Positions 9,058-18,586 of a DNA stretch of 33,135 nt are shown here, piece after piece. The stretch spans positions 1 to 33,135 of the forward strand of contig JAURPG010000029.1 in assembly GCA_030835405.1 (NCBI GenBank). The letters are read 5' to 3'. The stretch is from Gammaproteobacteria bacterium (GTDB lineage: Bacteria; Pseudomonadota; Gammaproteobacteria; Eutrophobiales; Eutrophobiaceae). The notes under the pieces were generated by a model. That model was not told the DNA's origin and did not search any database. It worked only from the letters and a program-made list of their open reading frames with translations. The position numbers were made by a program, and so were the translations under genes. Numbering within the stretch: the stretch's first letter is position 1; every line of letters begins with the position of its first letter.

Positions 9058-9745
9058 GGATACTACCTCTGACGTTATTTTGCAGGCTGAACATCTTGGA
9101 AAGCAAGTTACCAGTCCTGCTGGTCAACTGACAATACTGGATGACATAAATATCTCCCTGCATCGCGGTACCAGCCTTGCCATCATCGGTGTATCAGGAT
9201 CTGGCAAGTCAACATTGCTTGGACTATTGGCAGGCCTGGATGTTTCCACTTCCGGGCGGGTTATTTTCAATAATAAAGACCTGAACTCACTGGATGAAGA
9301 CGGCAGGGCGAGACTCCGAAATAAACGGGTGGGATTTGTTTTTCAGTCATTTCAGCTGTTAAAAAGCCTTACCGCACTTGAAAATGTATTACTGCCCCTT
9401 GATCTGGCGGGAGAAGATGATGGTAGGGATATAGCATTAAACAGGCTCGAAGAAGTAGGCTTGAAAGACCGGGTACACCATTACCCCAGTCAACTTTCTG
9501 GTGGTGAACAGCAACGGGTGGCCATCGCCAGGGCTTTTGTATCCGAACCTGACATTCTTTTTGCAGATGAACCAACGGGTAATCTGGACCAGAAAACAGC
9601 GAAGACCATCATCGACCTTGTTTTTCGACTGAATTCACAGCATGGCACCACGCTTGTGCTGGTAACCCACGATCCGGATATTGCCTCCCACTGTAACCAT
9701 GTGTTAACACTGGAAGGTGGCCGAATCAGTACTGGTGAATCATAG
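9056..9745 (+). CDS. ybbA: ABC transporter ATP-binding protein, YbbA type
   Basis: ATPase of a MacB/FtsE-like type VII exporter. From the ATG at 9056 it is 229 residues; an in-frame extension upstream (to 8987) lies inside tesA and was discarded. Motifs: Walker A GVSGSGKST (near 42-50), Q-loop FVFQSFQLL, signature LSGGEQQRVAIARA, Walker B ILFADEPTGNLD, and H-loop LVTHD. It is followed two bases later by the FtsX-type permease ybbP. Divergence from tesA is conserved in enterobacteria, where YbbAP is thought to work with TesA on hydrophobic or lipid substrates. Confidence 0.94.
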   Translation: MDTTSDVILQAEHLGKQVTSPAGQLTILDDINISLHRGTSLAIIGVSGSGKSTLLGLLAGLDVSTSGRVIFNNKDLNSLDEDGRARLRNKRVGFVFQSFQLLKSLTALENVLLPLDLAGEDDGRDIALNRLEEVGLKDRVHHYPSQLSGGEQQRVAIARAFVSEPDILFADEPTGNLDQKTAKTIIDLVFRLNSQHGTTLVLVTHDPDIASHCNHVLTLEGGRISTGES

Positions 9746-9747
9746 AA

Positions 9748-12225
9748 ATGTTTAGCTTTGCATTGCAGGCATTCAGGCGTGATTGGCGCGCCGGGGAAAT
9801 GCGCCTGATTGCCATAGCCGTCATCGTCGCCGTTGCCAGTATGACTTCAGTCAGTTTTTTTACTGATCGGGTAAAAAAGGCTATAGAGACCCAGACAACC
9901 CGGTTACTGGCTGCAGACCTGGTGCTGGAATCAAGGTTGCCCATACCCGAAGACATCATCAAAACTGCAAATGAAAATAACCTGGTTACCGCCAATATCA
10001 CTAGTTTACGCAGTATGGTGGTTGCGGATGACCAGCTTCAAATGGCAGAAATCAAGGCGGTGGATGACAGTTATCCAATACGGGGACAACTTCGAACATC
10101 TAATGGATTGTTTCAGGAGGAAACCGAGACCACTGAAATACCCGATCCAGGCACTGTTTGGGTAGATAGCAGGTTATTCCAGACCCTTGATCTTACCATC
10201 GGCTCAAGCTTAAGTGTGGGGGCATCGGAATTTTCTGTATCCAGGGTACTGACCTATGAACCTGACCGCGGTGGCGATATGTTTAATATGGCACCCAGAT
10301 TGTTGATGAATCTGTCAGACATTCCGGATACTAATCTGATTCTGCCGGCCAGCCGGGTGGAGTATCGTTTTCTGGTAGGCGGAGAGGGTTCTGTTGTTCA
10401 ACAATTTCGCCAGACCATAAACCAGGACAGGGATCTCAGGGTTCAGGGGATCCGCGATGCCCGTCCAGAACTTCGCTCTGCGTTGGAACGGGCAGAACAA
10501 TTCCTGGGGCTTGCGGTCCTGGTGAGTATTGCCCTTGCGGGTCTGGCGGTGGCTTTGTCTGCACAACAATATGTCATCAGGCATTTTGATGTATGCGCGA
10601 TTATGCGCTGCCTCGGTGCAGATCAAAACACCATCAATAAAATTTACATTACCCAGTTACTGTTATTATCCATTTGCGCCAGCCTGGTGGGCTGTGTGCT
10701 GGGTTTTATTGCCCAGCATGCGCTGGCTTATATGTTAACCGGCATTAGTAACACACAACTACCTGCTGCCTCATTACTGCCTGTTGTTTATGGGATGCTT
10801 GCGGGTGTTATTACAGTAATGGGGTTTGCCCTGCCACAGGTACTCCGCCTGAGACATGTGGCACCTTTACGTGTCCTGCGCAGGGACTTGAACCCAATAC
10901 CTCTAAGCAGCATAAGTTGTTACAGCATGGCAGTACTGGCCCTGGCCCTGCTGACGCCATGGCAATCGGGTAACTTCAGGCTTACCGGGATATCATTACT
11001 GGGGATAATCGCAACAGCTTTATTATTAACTGCCGGGGCTTACATGTTGATACTGTTATTAAACAGATTCCGCAGCAAGGTAAAATTTACTATCCGGTTT
11101 GGTCTTGCCAATATCGTCAGAAGGGCAAATTTAAGTATTGCCCAAATCCTGGGAATAGGCCTTGGCGTTATGGTTATGTTGCTGTTAACACTGGTGAGGA
11201 CCGATTTGCTAAATACCTGGAGAGACCGCATCCCGGAAGGTACCCCGAACTATTTTTTGATCAATATTCAAGATAGTGATGTGCCCAAACTTGAGACATT
11301 CCTGAGTACAGAAAACCATACCACCTCAGACCTTTATCCGATGATCAGGGGACGCCTGGCGGCCATAAATGACGAAAAAGTCATTGTAGAAAATTTTACT
11401 ACACCCGAATCGCGGCGATGGGCAAGGCGGGCATATAACCTATCCTTCTCCGGAGACTTTCCCGCCGCCAATACAATCGTCACTGGTGAATGGTGGAATA
11501 ATTCTGATAACATCGACAATCAATTATCACTGGAAGAAGATTTTGCGGGGGAACTAGGGGTAGGCTTAAATGACACGCTCACCTTTTTGATTGCCGGCAA
11601 AGAGATCACCGGCAGAATTACCAGTATCAGACAAGTGGACTGGGATTCATTCAATGTCAATTTCTTTGTACTCGCAAGCCCTGGGATGCTGAATGGATTT
11701 CCCGCCAGCTACGTCACCAGCTTTTACCTGCCGGCAGATAATAAGAATACTATCATTGACCTGGTCAAACAGTTTCCCAGCGTTACGGTATTTGATATTG
11801 ATGCATTGATTACCGAAGTAAGAAAGATTATGGACCAGGTCATCAAGACCGTAGAGTTTGTGTTTGGATTCACAATTCTCGCCGGTATTGTGGTCCTTAT
11901 CGCCGCGCTCCAGACTACCCATGCAGAGCGTAGTTACGAGTCTGCGTTGCTGAGCAGCATTGGTGCATCCAGGAAACAGATCCGATCCGGACTAATAATG
12001 GAATTTTTATGTATCGGGGCACTGGCTGGTTTTCTTGCGGCCTTTTCTGCATCATTTGTTGAACTGATACTGGCAAAATTTGTATTTAACATGGACATTG
12101 TTGTGGATTACCGGTTGTGGCTGGTAGCGCCTGTTGTTTGTGCCCTGATCATCACTGTTACAGGACTGGCAGGAACCCGGCGCGTACTTTACACTCCTCC
12201 TATGCAGGCCCTTAAAGAAGTATGA
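9748..12225 (+). CDS. ybbP: ABC transporter permease, YbbP type (duplicated FtsX domain)
   Basis: Inner-membrane permease partner of YbbA. It is 825 residues (E. coli YbbP is about 804). There is a first membrane span near 17-36 (LIAIAVIVAVASMTSVSFF), then a large periplasmic domain, a first FtsX block of spans around 255-380 (LAVLVSIALAGLAVALSAQQY), central spans near 390-490, a second periplasmic domain, and a C-terminal FtsX block (about 705-815) with the repeated ESALLSSIGASRKQIRSGL motif. This is the two-halved FtsX architecture of YbbP. It is tightly linked to ybbA, and the substrate is unknown, probably lipid-like. Confidence 0.93.
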   Translation: MFSFALQAFRRDWRAGEMRLIAIAVIVAVASMTSVSFFTDRVKKAIETQTTRLLAADLVLESRLPIPEDIIKTANENNLVTANITSLRSMVVADDQLQMAEIKAVDDSYPIRGQLRTSNGLFQEETETTEIPDPGTVWVDSRLFQTLDLTIGSSLSVGASEFSVSRVLTYEPDRGGDMFNMAPRLLMNLSDIPDTNLILPASRVEYRFLVGGEGSVVQQFRQTINQDRDLRVQGIRDARPELRSALERAEQFLGLAVLVSIALAGLAVALSAQQYVIRHFDVCAIMRCLGADQNTINKIYITQLLLLSICASLVGCVLGFIAQHALAYMLTGISNTQLPAASLLPVVYGMLAGVITVMGFALPQVLRLRHVAPLRVLRRDLNPIPLSSISCYSMAVLALALLTPWQSGNFRLTGISLLGIIATALLLTAGAYMLILLLNRFRSKVKFTIRFGLANIVRRANLSIAQILGIGLGVMVMLLLTLVRTDLLNTWRDRIPEGTPNYFLINIQDSDVPKLETFLSTENHTTSDLYPMIRGRLAAINDEKVIVENFTTPESRRWARRAYNLSFSGDFPAANTIVTGEWWNNSDNIDNQLSLEEDFAGELGVGLNDTLTFLIAGKEITGRITSIRQVDWDSFNVNFFVLASPGMLNGFPASYVTSFYLPADNKNTIIDLVKQFPSVTVFDIDALITEVRKIMDQVIKTVEFVFGFTILAGIVVLIAALQTTHAERSYESALLSSIGASRKQIRSGLIMEFLCIGALAGFLAAFSASFVELILAKFVFNMDIVVDYRLWLVAPVVCALIITVTGLAGTRRVLYTPPMQALKEV

Positions 12226-12229
12226 TTTA

Positions 12230-12529
12230 ATGAGGAATATCTATTTTGACAGCCTGAGGGTGATGGTTTGTGAATATACAAAACAGATTTCGAAAACTGA
12301 CCCGGAATCTCACTCAACGGAATGGTTTTTGCTCAAATATCTGAAACGAATTGAAAAAAAAACCCAACCACCTTCAAGCATAGGTCAGGTAGAAGGCACC
12401 ATACGCTCCATGGTCAGATTTTATGTAGACAATATTGATGAGAAATCAGAATTAGGTGATATATGCGTCAAGATATATAACGAACATCGAAAAGTACTAA
12501 GGGAATATCAGGAAAAGGATAATACCTGA
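12230..12529 (+). CDS. Small hypothetical protein (99 aa)
   Basis: Not recognised. The ATG is 4 bases past the ybbP stop, suggesting cotranscription, but I see no strong ribosome-binding site of its own. The product is charged, probably helical (STEWFLLKYLKRIEKK; DICVKIYNEHRKVLREYQEK), with no signal peptide or membrane segment. hemH follows after 36 bases. A continuous frame and tight linkage are the main support. Confidence 0.6.
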   Translation: MRNIYFDSLRVMVCEYTKQISKTDPESHSTEWFLLKYLKRIEKKTQPPSSIGQVEGTIRSMVRFYVDNIDEKSELGDICVKIYNEHRKVLREYQEKDNT

Positions 12530-12565
12530 TCACTGGAAAAATAAATTATTTTCAACAAGAAGACT

Positions 12566-13651
12566 ATGCCAAATTTCATAAACAGCAGCAATCCTCCTCA
12601 TGATATAAATCCAACGACCGGCATCCTGCTGACTAACCTGGGAACGCCTGAGGCACCTACCAGCGGAGCACTCAGACGCTACCTTGCAGAATTCCTAAAC
12701 GACCCCCGGGTCATAGAAACACCGAGATTGATTTGGTGGCCGATTTTGTATGGCATCATCCTGACCTTTAGACCCAGGAGGTCGGCTCATGCATACGGCA
12801 AGGTATGGACCGACAAGGGGTCTCCTTTGCTGGTCAATCTACAAACTCAGGCAAAGGCCCTTGAAACGGTCCTGGCTGATTCAGTGCCATTTTCATTTAA
12901 AGTTGAAATCGCCATGCGATACGGTGAACCTTCGATAAAAAATGCTCTGCGCAAATTACGAGAATCAAATATCCAGCGCCTTTTGGTATTCCCTCTTTAC
13001 CCCCAGTATTCTGCTACCACCACTGCGTCAACCTTTGATGCCATTACCAATGAGTTACAGAAGTGGCGGTGGGTCCCTGAGGTCAGGTTTATTTCTCACT
13101 ACCATGATGACCCTGGTTATATAACTGCCCTGGCATCAAGTATTCGTTCTCAATGGGACGAAAAAGGCAGACCGGAAAAACTGTTATTTTCTTTTCATGG
13201 CCTGCCAAAAAAGTATTTTCAATCGGGGGACCCCTACTTTTGTGAATGTCATAAGACTGCCCGCCTGGTGGCTAAAGAACTCAGCCTGGAAGACTCATTG
13301 TGGCAAGTTGCATTTCAGTCGCGATTTGGTCCCATGGAATGGTTACAACCCTATACCGATGTGGTCCTGGAAGCCTGGGCAAATGAAGGCGTATCAAATG
13401 TGCATGTGATCTGTCCGGGCTTTTCAGCGGATTGTCTTGAAACACTGGAAGAGATACAGATCCAGTATCGCAGTCTGTATCTCAAAGCAGGTGGTAAACA
13501 TTTTACTTACATCCCCGCATTGAATGACAAGCCCGATCACATTAATGCCCTGGGAACGATTATCACCCGACACTGTGCAGGTTGGGAGCAGCTTGAATGG
13601 GATAGTAAGCTGATCAATACACGTGCTGAGCAGATTCAGCATAAAGCTTGA
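12566..13651 (+). CDS. hemH: Ferrochelatase
   Basis: Inserts ferrous iron into protoporphyrin IX, the last step of protoporphyrin-dependent heme synthesis, at the inner membrane's cytoplasmic face. It is 361 residues. Hallmarks are TGILLTNLGTPEAPT (18-32), FPLYPQYSATTTAST (142-156), the active-site FSFHGLP with His211, and CPGFSADCLETLEE (283-296) with the conserved acidic residues. The C-terminus contains YIPALND. It ends one base from the 3' end of the convergent CULT gene. Confidence 0.97.
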   Translation: MPNFINSSNPPHDINPTTGILLTNLGTPEAPTSGALRRYLAEFLNDPRVIETPRLIWWPILYGIILTFRPRRSAHAYGKVWTDKGSPLLVNLQTQAKALETVLADSVPFSFKVEIAMRYGEPSIKNALRKLRESNIQRLLVFPLYPQYSATTTASTFDAITNELQKWRWVPEVRFISHYHDDPGYITALASSIRSQWDEKGRPEKLLFSFHGLPKKYFQSGDPYFCECHKTARLVAKELSLEDSLWQVAFQSRFGPMEWLQPYTDVVLEAWANEGVSNVHVICPGFSADCLETLEEIQIQYRSLYLKAGGKHFTYIPALNDKPDHINALGTIITRHCAGWEQLEWDSKLINTRAEQIQHKA

Positions 13652-13652
13652 T

Positions 13653-14051
13653 TTAATCTGTCTGCTGCTCCACCACACGGCCCTTGATTAATCCATAAAA
13701 TCTCGTTTCACCAGTGAAATACCATCCCAGATGTTCAAGGCATTGCTGACATGATGCGACCTGCCAGGCATAACCACTGAACCAGGAATGTTCTAAACAC
13801 GGTTCCCCCGCCACAATACAACCCGGGGCATTGGAATAACATACAAAGTGATAGGCAAATCCGGCGGGATTAACCTTACTGTATACCTGCCTGCCCAGTA
13901 CAGATATTCGTTGATCACGGGAGGTGATCAGCCGGTTACAAACATGACAGACCAACTGATTTGAGTTCTGTGCACCCATATCAGAATCTTCTTCGGTCAC
14001 GTTGATATCCGGGCTGATCCCGGTTCTGTCAAGGCAAAAAACCTTTAACAC
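13653..14051 (-). CDS. CULT-domain protein (bacterial cereblon-like)
   Basis: A single CULT domain, the fold that binds thalidomide and cyclic imides in human cereblon and in the bacterial protein MsCI4. It is 132 residues. Zinc ligands: CHVC (Cys35, Cys38) and CQQC (Cys101, Cys104). The ligand cage is EHSWFSGYAWQVASC (87-101) plus HLGWYF (107-112): Trp90, Trp96 and Trp110. The Trp spacing (6 and 14), the Trp-to-Cys spacing and the preceding His88 match human His378, Trp380, Trp386 and Trp400. There is no Lon domain, as in MsCI4, and no signal peptide. The long frame starts with GTG; an ATG at 13979 with a GAAGAAGA upstream would give 108 residues and keeps all key residues. The natural ligand of bacterial members is not settled. 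Confidence 0.9.
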   Translation of the reverse strand: MLKVFCLDRTGISPDINVTEEDSDMGAQNSNQLVCHVCNRLITSRDQRISVLGRQVYSKVNPAGFAYHFVCYSNAPGCIVAGEPCLEHSWFSGYAWQVASCQQCLEHLGWYFTGETRFYGLIKGRVVEQQTD

Positions 14052-14209
14052 TTTGATATTTAATTGATTTTACTCAAATTGTCGCATAGCGAACTCGTGT
14101 AATATGTCAGGTATAAGAATCTGCTTAATTTTGATATTTCCATTAAGTAGAATAGTAGATTATGAAAATGGCCTCATAACAATATATCAGGTCATAATTG
14201 AATAAAACC

Positions 14210-16210
14210 ATGAGCGGAAAAAAGAATATTATTCACTACCCCCTATGCCAGCTCATATTCCTGGCGATAGCTTGCCTGGTTACAAATCAACCAGTCAACG
14301 CCCAACAGGATATTGAACAGCAACGTAAGATATACCTGCAGGCACAAAAGGCTTTAAAGGCCGGTCAACTAACAAATTTTAAAAACCTCACCGGAACGCT
14401 ACTGGATTACCCCTTATATCCCTACCTGATTCATGACTACATCAGGCCCAGGATTTCAAGTATAGATAAGAAGGACATCATCCAGTTTCTGGAAAAACAT
14501 GATTACCTGCCAGTAGCCAATGACTTAAGAAAACAATGGTTAAGATACCTGGCGCGTACCGGCCAATGGCAAACCTATATTGACAACTATGTCCCCATGA
14601 ATAACACGGAACTTGAGTGTTATCAGTTACAGGCAAGAATAAAAACCAATAACACATCTTATCTGCTTGAAGATACCAGATCTGTCTGGTTAGTGGGTAA
14701 GTCTCAACCGGATATTTGTGATCCTGCATTTGCCCTCTTGTATAAGAGTGACTTCATGACATCCGAACTGATCTGGGAACGGATCCGGCTGTCCATGCAA
14801 AACAATGAATTAAACCTCGCCAGGTATCTTGCCGGAAAACTTGATAAGCCTGAACAGGAATGGGTAAACCGTTGGATCGCCACATATCGTAACCCTGCCA
14901 GGGGGACAAACAAACCTGGTTATGAAGACACTCCCCTGGCCAGGGAGATCCTCGCACAGGGAATGCGCCGATTGGCAGCCGCAAATGTGGATACCGCAAT
15001 TACACGCTGGAACGCTCTTAAACCTGAATATTCCTTTGATAAAGAACAAACCGATCAAATTGAAAGGGCGTTGGCGATTCGGTCTGTCATCAATAAACAT
15101 GAACGGTCCCAGGAATTACTGAATAATCTGGATAACCAGAATGTGGATGAGACTATCTTTCATTGGCGCTTGAGGGGCGCGCTGCAAAAAGAAGATTGGC
15201 AAACATTAATTAAATGGACAGAAGGCGAGCCGCCAGAAGAAGCTATCAAACTGAGATGGAAATACTGGCGTGCACGGGCATTGGAACAAACTGGCAGAAA
15301 AACTGAAGCCGATATGCTCTATCATGAACTGGCAGGGGAAAGAGATTATTACGGCTTTCTCGCAGCCGACAAGATCATGGCTGACTATGCCATCGCCCAT
15401 CGCTCCCTACCGGAAGACCTGGAAACCTGGAATAAGGTATCCACAAAACCCGCAGTTGAACGCGCTCGTGAGTTGTTTCATCTAGGCAATAAGTATTTCG
15501 CGCGAAGGGAATGGAATGCGGTGGTTGGTAAGCTGACAAATTATGAATTGCACATTGCAGCGATGATTGCAGCTAACTGGGGATGGCATGACAGGACCAT
15601 ACTGACCCTGGGTAGGGCAAAATCTTATGATGATCTTATCTTGAGATTTCCTGTTGTATTTGAAGACCAGATGACCAAGTATTCTGAGATGCGCGGTCTG
15701 GACCTGGGCTGGATGTATGCCCTGACCCGTGCGGAAAGTGCATTTATGTCTGATGCCAGATCACCCTCTGGTGCATTGGGACTAATGCAGGTGATGCCGG
15801 CGACAGGTAGGGAGACAGCAAAGAAAATTAACTTCAGGACCTTTTATAACCGTTACCTGCTGGAACCTGATAAAAATATCACAATCGGAAGCGCCTACCT
15901 GAAACAAGTGTACGAACGATTTAACAATGTCATCCTGGCAACGGCAGCGTATAATGCCGGACCGAATGCTGTTGCAAGATGGGTCCCCATCGACGAATGT
16001 ATGGAACCGGACATCTGGGTTGAACAAATTCCTTATACGGAGACCAGAAAATATGTCGCCAGGATCATGTTTTTTGCCACCATCTATGATTGGCGGTTAA
16101 AAAATAAAATTACCAGAATTAACCAGCGCATGACGGGTATATCCCCCCGGACCCAGGTGGCCTCTTCCGGGTTGTCCTGTCCTGCAGCTGCAAACGTATC
16201 AGGGTTATAA
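14210..16210 (+). CDS. slt: Soluble lytic murein transglycosylase Slt (Slt70 type)
   Basis: Periplasmic enzyme that cleaves peptidoglycan between MurNAc and GlcNAc, forming anhydro-MurNAc. It is 666 residues from the ATG; an in-frame TTG at 14198 with a possible AGG upstream would add four. A signal peptide (about 1-32, ending PVNAQ) is followed by a long helical superhelix typical of the Slt U-domain, a linker, and the C-terminal lysozyme-like domain. That domain has ALTRAESAFMSDARSPSGAL with catalytic Glu509, then GLMQVMPATG and ATAAYNAGPNAVARW. The epimerase gene follows after 5 bases. Confidence 0.95.
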   Translation: MSGKKNIIHYPLCQLIFLAIACLVTNQPVNAQQDIEQQRKIYLQAQKALKAGQLTNFKNLTGTLLDYPLYPYLIHDYIRPRISSIDKKDIIQFLEKHDYLPVANDLRKQWLRYLARTGQWQTYIDNYVPMNNTELECYQLQARIKTNNTSYLLEDTRSVWLVGKSQPDICDPAFALLYKSDFMTSELIWERIRLSMQNNELNLARYLAGKLDKPEQEWVNRWIATYRNPARGTNKPGYEDTPLAREILAQGMRRLAAANVDTAITRWNALKPEYSFDKEQTDQIERALAIRSVINKHERSQELLNNLDNQNVDETIFHWRLRGALQKEDWQTLIKWTEGEPPEEAIKLRWKYWRARALEQTGRKTEADMLYHELAGERDYYGFLAADKIMADYAIAHRSLPEDLETWNKVSTKPAVERARELFHLGNKYFARREWNAVVGKLTNYELHIAAMIAANWGWHDRTILTLGRAKSYDDLILRFPVVFEDQMTKYSEMRGLDLGWMYALTRAESAFMSDARSPSGALGLMQVMPATGRETAKKINFRTFYNRYLLEPDKNITIGSAYLKQVYERFNNVILATAAYNAGPNAVARWVPIDECMEPDIWVEQIPYTETRKYVARIMFFATIYDWRLKNKITRINQRMTGISPRTQVASSGLSCPAAANVSGL

Positions 16211-16215
16211 GCTAT

Positions 16216-17199
16216 ATGATTATCAAGACAATTGGAATGTTAGGTGGAACAGGTTTTGTTGGACGTAGACTTGCCAACAGGTTGGTAAGACGGGGGTATC
16301 GGGTGAAAATCCTGACCCGTGATCGCGAACGGCACAAAGAAGACCTTATTCTACTCCCTAACCTGGATTTGATAGAAACCAATATTCATAGTGAATCCTA
16401 TCTCACAGAACACCTGGATGGTTGTGATGCAGTTATAAATCTTGTTGGCATACTCAATGAAAACGGAACCAATGGAGAAGGGTTTAAACATGCCCATGTT
16501 GAATTAACTAAAAAAGTGATCAGTGCCTGCCAATCGTTGGACATTAAACGCTTACTGCAAATAAGCGCCCTGAATGCAGATCCCAATGGCCCCAGTCATT
16601 ATCTGAAAACCAAGGGTGAAGCAGAAGACCTGGTCCATGCTGCGGAGGGCATATACGCCACCAGTTTCAGACCCTCTGTCATATTTGGTCCGGAAGACAG
16701 CTTCTTTAATCGTTTTGCATTTTTATTAAAGATTTCCCCGATCTTCCCCCTGGCCTGCCCCAATGCCAGGTTCGCCCCGGTATATATCGATGACCTGACA
16801 TCTGCCATGGTCCAGACCATGGAGAATAAAGACTATTACGGCCAGCGGCTGGATATCTGTGGTAATGAAACTTACACCTTAGAGGAACTGGTCAGGTTTA
16901 CCCTAGATTGTCTAGGCATAAAACGACTGATTGTCCCCTTACCTGAAATTTTATCCAGGCTACTGGCACTTGACTTCGACTTTTGGGGATTTGTGTTTAA
17001 TCTAATTAAGATTGAAAAACCCTTTTCCATGGATAATTTTCATTCGTTGCAGGTGGATAGCGTCTCAACAAAGAATACCCTCCAGCAGTTTGTGGAAAAT
17101 CCGGTTTCCATCAAGGCCGTGGCCCCCGGGTATTTGAATCAACTGTCATACCGGTCAGACTATATGAAATACCGGCAGACGTCCCGCAGGACCAATTAG
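16216..17199 (+). CDS. NAD(P)-dependent epimerase/dehydratase-family protein (complex I NDUFA9-like)
   Basis: Atypical short-chain dehydrogenase with an N-terminal Rossmann motif GMLGGTGFVGRRLANRL (about 7-23). It continues with DAVINLVGIL, LLQISALNADPNGPSHY with YxxxK-like SHYLKTK, and SFRPSVIFGPEDSFFNRF. These features and the 327-residue length match the family that includes NDUFA9 of mitochondrial complex I and cyanobacterial ycf39-like proteins. The bacterial role is poorly known; an oxidoreductase or quinone/lipid-linked role is only a guess. It is likely cotranscribed with slt, and a 120-base gap precedes cca. Confidence 0.88.
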   Translation: MIIKTIGMLGGTGFVGRRLANRLVRRGYRVKILTRDRERHKEDLILLPNLDLIETNIHSESYLTEHLDGCDAVINLVGILNENGTNGEGFKHAHVELTKKVISACQSLDIKRLLQISALNADPNGPSHYLKTKGEAEDLVHAAEGIYATSFRPSVIFGPEDSFFNRFAFLLKISPIFPLACPNARFAPVYIDDLTSAMVQTMENKDYYGQRLDICGNETYTLEELVRFTLDCLGIKRLIVPLPEILSRLLALDFDFWGFVFNLIKIEKPFSMDNFHSLQVDSVSTKNTLQQFVENPVSIKAVAPGYLNQLSYRSDYMKYRQTSRRTN

Positions 17200-17319
17200 C
17201 CCCTTAATCCGTTACACTCAGATTCCTCCTGCGTGCATACGACAGGTAGCAACACCGTTGCTGTTCTCTCATTCTCATGTTCAAATAGGTACTCAATGTA
17301 ATTATGCAAACTTTTCACG

Positions 17320-18537
17320 ATGAAGATCTATCAGGTTGGCGGCTGTATCCGCGACAGACTACTGGGACTTGAAGTCAAAGACCACGACTGGGTAGTGGTC
17401 GGCAGTACCCCCGAAGAAATGATGTCGTTGGGATATAAACCGGTTGGCAAGGATTTCCCCGTCTTTCTGCATCCTCAAACTCACGAAGAATATGCACTCG
17501 CCAGAACGGAACGAAAATCGGGAAGAGGATATAAGGGGTTCACCTTCAATACCTCAACAGACGTTACCCTGGAAGAAGACCTTGCCCGGCGTGACCTGAG
17601 CATTAATGCCATAGCCCAGGACGAGGATGGTAATCTTATTGACCCTTATAAAGGGCAGGAAGACCTGGAAAAGGGTGTTTTGCATCATGTTTCCCCCGCC
17701 TATTCTGAAGATCCCTTACGTGTATTGAGGACAGCAAGATTTGCCGCACGATTTGATTTCATTATTGCACCTAACACCTTGGAATTAATGAAAAATATTT
17801 CTGCTTCAGGTGAATTGGGTACACTTGTCCCGGAACGAATCTGGACTGAACTGGAAAAGGCCCTTGGCTATGACCATGGCCATCGTTTTTTTGAAGTCCT
17901 TAGAGACTGTAATGCCCTTGACCAACTCTTTCCTGAAATCGATGCACTTTATGGTATCCCGCAACCGGTGATTCACCATCCCGAGATCGATACGGGGATA
18001 CACACCATGATGGTTCTGCAACAAGCGAGCAGGTTAACTGAAGATACCCTAATCAGGTTTGCCGCACTTGTCCATGATCTGGGCAAAGCTACTACACCCA
18101 AGGATATCCTGCCTAAACATAGGGGACATGAAGAACGCGGAGTAAAGATAATCAAAAAGATGTGCCAACGTTTAAAGGTACCAAATAAATATCGTGACCT
18201 GGCCATGCTGGTATCACGCTATCATTTTATCTGCCACAAGCTTGATGAGCTACGATCAGATACCATTATCAACAAGCTCGAAGCAATGGACGCCTTTCGC
18301 AGATCGACACGTTTTGAGCAATTTCTTATTGCCTGTGAGGCTGATGCAAGAGGCAGGACGGGTTTTGAAGAAAAGGACTACCCCCAGGCCGATCAATTCA
18401 GGAAATATTTTGACATTGCCAATAACATCGATACAAAACAGATACAGACGGATACTATGTCAGGCAAAGAGATTGCCCAGGAAATTCAAAGATTGAGAAC
18501 TAATGCTGTGGACAAGCTCAGAAAAAGTATTCAGTAA
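17320..18537 (+). CDS. cca: CCA tRNA nucleotidyltransferase with HD domain
   Basis: Adds and repairs the 3' CCA of tRNA; the HD domain confers phosphohydrolase activity in the E. coli enzyme. It is 405 residues. N-terminal class II nucleotidyltransferase motifs are GGCIRDRLLGLEVKDHDWVV (catalytic Asp of DHD near 21-23) and LARRDLSINAIAQ. DPLRVLRTARFAARF is the helical neck motif. The C-terminal HD domain has FAALVHDLGKATTP. The ATG at 17320 gives the expected N-terminus (MKIYQVGGCIRD). Confidence 0.96.
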   Translation: MKIYQVGGCIRDRLLGLEVKDHDWVVVGSTPEEMMSLGYKPVGKDFPVFLHPQTHEEYALARTERKSGRGYKGFTFNTSTDVTLEEDLARRDLSINAIAQDEDGNLIDPYKGQEDLEKGVLHHVSPAYSEDPLRVLRTARFAARFDFIIAPNTLELMKNISASGELGTLVPERIWTELEKALGYDHGHRFFEVLRDCNALDQLFPEIDALYGIPQPVIHHPEIDTGIHTMMVLQQASRLTEDTLIRFAALVHDLGKATTPKDILPKHRGHEERGVKIIKKMCQRLKVPNKYRDLAMLVSRYHFICHKLDELRSDTIINKLEAMDAFRRSTRFEQFLIACEADARGRTGFEEKDYPQADQFRKYFDIANNIDTKQIQTDTMSGKEIAQEIQRLRTNAVDKLRKSIQ

Positions 18538-18586
18538 ACATAATTAAAGGTAACATCGGGGTAAATTTCGAGCTCCTATATTTTTT

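Noticed and set aside
17248-17262. Hairpin AGCAAC-ACC-GTTGCT before cca
   Set aside because: A six-base stem with no T run after it; too weak to call a terminator or regulatory site.
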